Assembly (NCBI RefSeq): GCF_905475395.1
Contig: NC_058340.1
Span: forward strand, 67,434,181-67,498,180
Length of the DNA: 64,000 nt
Direction: 5' to 3'
Source: Chrysoperla carnea
Lineage: Eukaryota; Arthropoda; Insecta; Neuroptera; Chrysopidae
The translations under genes and the position numbers were made by a program. This document shows positions 62,367 to 64,000 of this stretch, piece after piece. A model generated the notes under the pieces. That model saw only the letters and a list, made by a program, of their open reading frames with translations, did no database searches and had not been told where the DNA came from. Each line of letters begins with the position of its first letter. Position 1 is the stretch's first letter.

Positions 62367-62390
62367 TATTTGCACGTTAACGTGCAAATA
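62367..62390. repeat. 24-bp perfect palindrome
   Basis: tatttgcacgtt followed directly by aacgtgcaaata, with no spacer. A related half-site ttttcacgttaag follows at 62402. Function unknown; it could be a binding site or a transposon centre. Confidence 0.9.
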
Positions 62391-63724
62391 GTGTTCTATA
62401 TATTTTCACGTTAAGAAGTCATTATACAAGATTGAAGACGCAGAAGAGCATAGTAGATCGATGATCATGGAAGCAGAGATTGTGGTTCGAAGTGTACTTT
62501 TCTTTATATTGAACATATGGAAGATTTTTTAATTTCCGAATCAAAGAAGAGGTGTTATAAGTTTGACCGCTTTGTGTGTCTTTCTGTCTGTGTCTAACCG
62601 GATGAACCAATGTGGATTTTTTTTCTTTAGCTTGAAAGGTATCCGAAACAAATAAAAAATAGGCGATGATCTTCAAAATCCGATCATTTTGGAGAAGGCT
62701 CTAAGGAAATAGTAATTTAATGGCGAGTGTTCTTAAATACGTTTCAAAAAATTTATCGTGAGTTTCTTAAATTTTGTAAATTTAACTTGTACACAAATAT
62801 TGTAAGACTCGATACCTCAGACCGTAGAACCCTGCTTCGAAAAGACAGAGACTGTGCGAGAAAATATGAACTGACGCTAGTAAGTGACCGTAAGTGAAAC
62901 TTTCCTTGGGTAAATTATGTGGATCGACTGATTCAGTTGATGATAAACCAGTTCAAAAACTGAATGGTAAGCCAAAAAGTGTCATCGAGAGATTCATTAT
63001 GCTGTTTATTTTGTGAAAAAATTTTCGAAAAAATCAAATGAAACCAAGAAAAATAAGAAAATAAAAAAAGTCGATTTGCTTAAAAAATCCATTTTCCAAG
63101 TTTTTCACCGAGATTATCTTTATTTAGATGTAAGAAATAACCTATGAAAATTCCATTGCAATATCACTCTTGATAAAATGGATGGAATTTGATGAAGTTT
63201 TACGTTCATTGGCCTTTTCAATTTATTTCATCGAACATTGTACACGTTATCGTGTAAACAGACCTTCGTTAAAAAACTATGAACTTATAATTATTATTAT
63301 TGAAGTAGAAACGTATGAGTAAAAAAAAATAATATTTTTCATGTGTAAAATATAATTCCTCATCACTTCTATAGAAAAAAAAAACGTATATTAATCAAAA
63401 ATGCTCTATAAAAACATTAAAAACTCAGCCATATTAACATAGTAGTTGCTTAAATATCCTGTATACTTGTATATGTATAGTGAAATTTTTCGCTTTCGTT
63501 ACTTTTTGGGACAATATGCTATTAAAATTTCAGCCCATTATATATTTACGTTTTCATTGTAAACGAAGGAACAGAAGACATAACAGAATTGTGTGAAAAC
63601 TTTTTGTATTCCGATACACTACTTACGAACGTTCCCAAAAAAATTAGTGTATGAAAATATTTGAGACTTGTAGATTCTGTTTGAGCTTGGGAAAATTAGT
63701 CGAAAATTAAGAGCAAAATTTTTG
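62391..63724. other. Gene-free stretch
   Basis: Contains a tgtgtctttctgtctgtgtc tract at 62573-62592 like those in the retroposon tails elsewhere, and a small hairpin tacacgttatcgtgta at 63241. No gene recognised. Confidence 0.4.
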
Positions 63725-64000
63725 ATATATATAATAATAATGGGGTTTAACCTCCGTTTGTCTGACATATACGACTATAACAGAGGCCATCCACATCATT
63801 ATTTGTTAATCTTTATTTGTTTAATTACAAACATATTTACAATTACATTTTGATGTGGGTGGAGTCGGTTACTTCGTTCTTATCCAAGCGACGACAATGT
63901 GATCAATTCTGCACTCCCATTAATTATAAATTGTTCACACTGCCGCTGCCTGGATTCGAGCCCGCAACCTAAGTCTAAATGGACAAACAGACAAAGACAA
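63725..64000 (-). repeat. Candidate tRNA-derived SINE, cut by the window edge
   Basis: On the minus strand ggttgcgggctcgaatccag (63950-63969) resembles a Pol III B box. The segment continues with a non-coding body and an AT-rich tail ending in cccattattattatatat near 63730. The A box would lie at or beyond the right edge. No cloverleaf can be drawn, so it is not an intact tRNA. Confidence 0.4.

Noticed and set aside
62422..62676. 84-codon minus frame with HRQKDTQSGQTYN
   Set aside because: Derived from a (ctgt)n retroposon-tail tract, not a host gene.
1..64000. CRISPR array, bacterial operon or phage-like module
   Set aside because: Intron-containing insect genes throughout; the tandem repeats found are long monomers without unique regular spacers.

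Overview
The window is AT-rich eukaryotic nuclear DNA with short introns, GT-AG splice sites and many decayed transposons. The gene content (a class I myosin, an integrin alpha of insect PS type and the septin Peanut) and the repeat types point to an insect. The order cannot be fixed from the sequence. No bacterial operon, CRISPR array, viral genome or convincing tRNA/rRNA gene was seen.

Layout. (1) 1-3115, minus strand: the first six coding exons of a Myo1C/Myo61F-type unconventional myosin, running off the left edge. (2) 3116-28818: about 25 kb without a host gene I can support. It holds a ~313-bp tandem/dispersed repeat family (at 4, 10, 12.6, 16.3 and 23 kb), other interspersed repeats and jockey/I-like LINE tails. 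(3) 28819-37418, plus strand: a complete integrin alpha gene. I joined 22 exons with matching phases into 1046 codons, with signal peptide, Ca-binding FG-GAP repeats, a transmembrane helix and a GFFRR tail. Several introns contain transposon copies, including a 569-bp inverted-repeat element next to a splice acceptor. (4) 37419-43708: repeats, a cysteine-rich orphan exon on the minus strand (38224-38441) and a pogo/Tigger-derived element (41885-42454) that keeps the end of its transposase. (5) 43709-51443, minus strand: Peanut (Septin-7 class), nine coding exons. The last exon lies about 2.5 kb downstream of an exon that could also end by read-through, so two C-termini are possible. Its introns carry a LINE remnant and two short inverted-repeat elements. 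The first coding exon was not found. (6) 51444-64000: mostly intergenic, with foldback elements, small decayed coding remnants (THAP/P-element-like, OTU-like) and a tRNA-box-like repeat at the right edge.

The three host genes all act at the cell cortex (actin motor at membranes, matrix receptor, cortical septin filament), but nothing in the sequence indicates co-regulation; each is an independent transcription unit. All exon joins were made by eye from splice consensus, reading phase and family resemblance. No alignment or database search was run.
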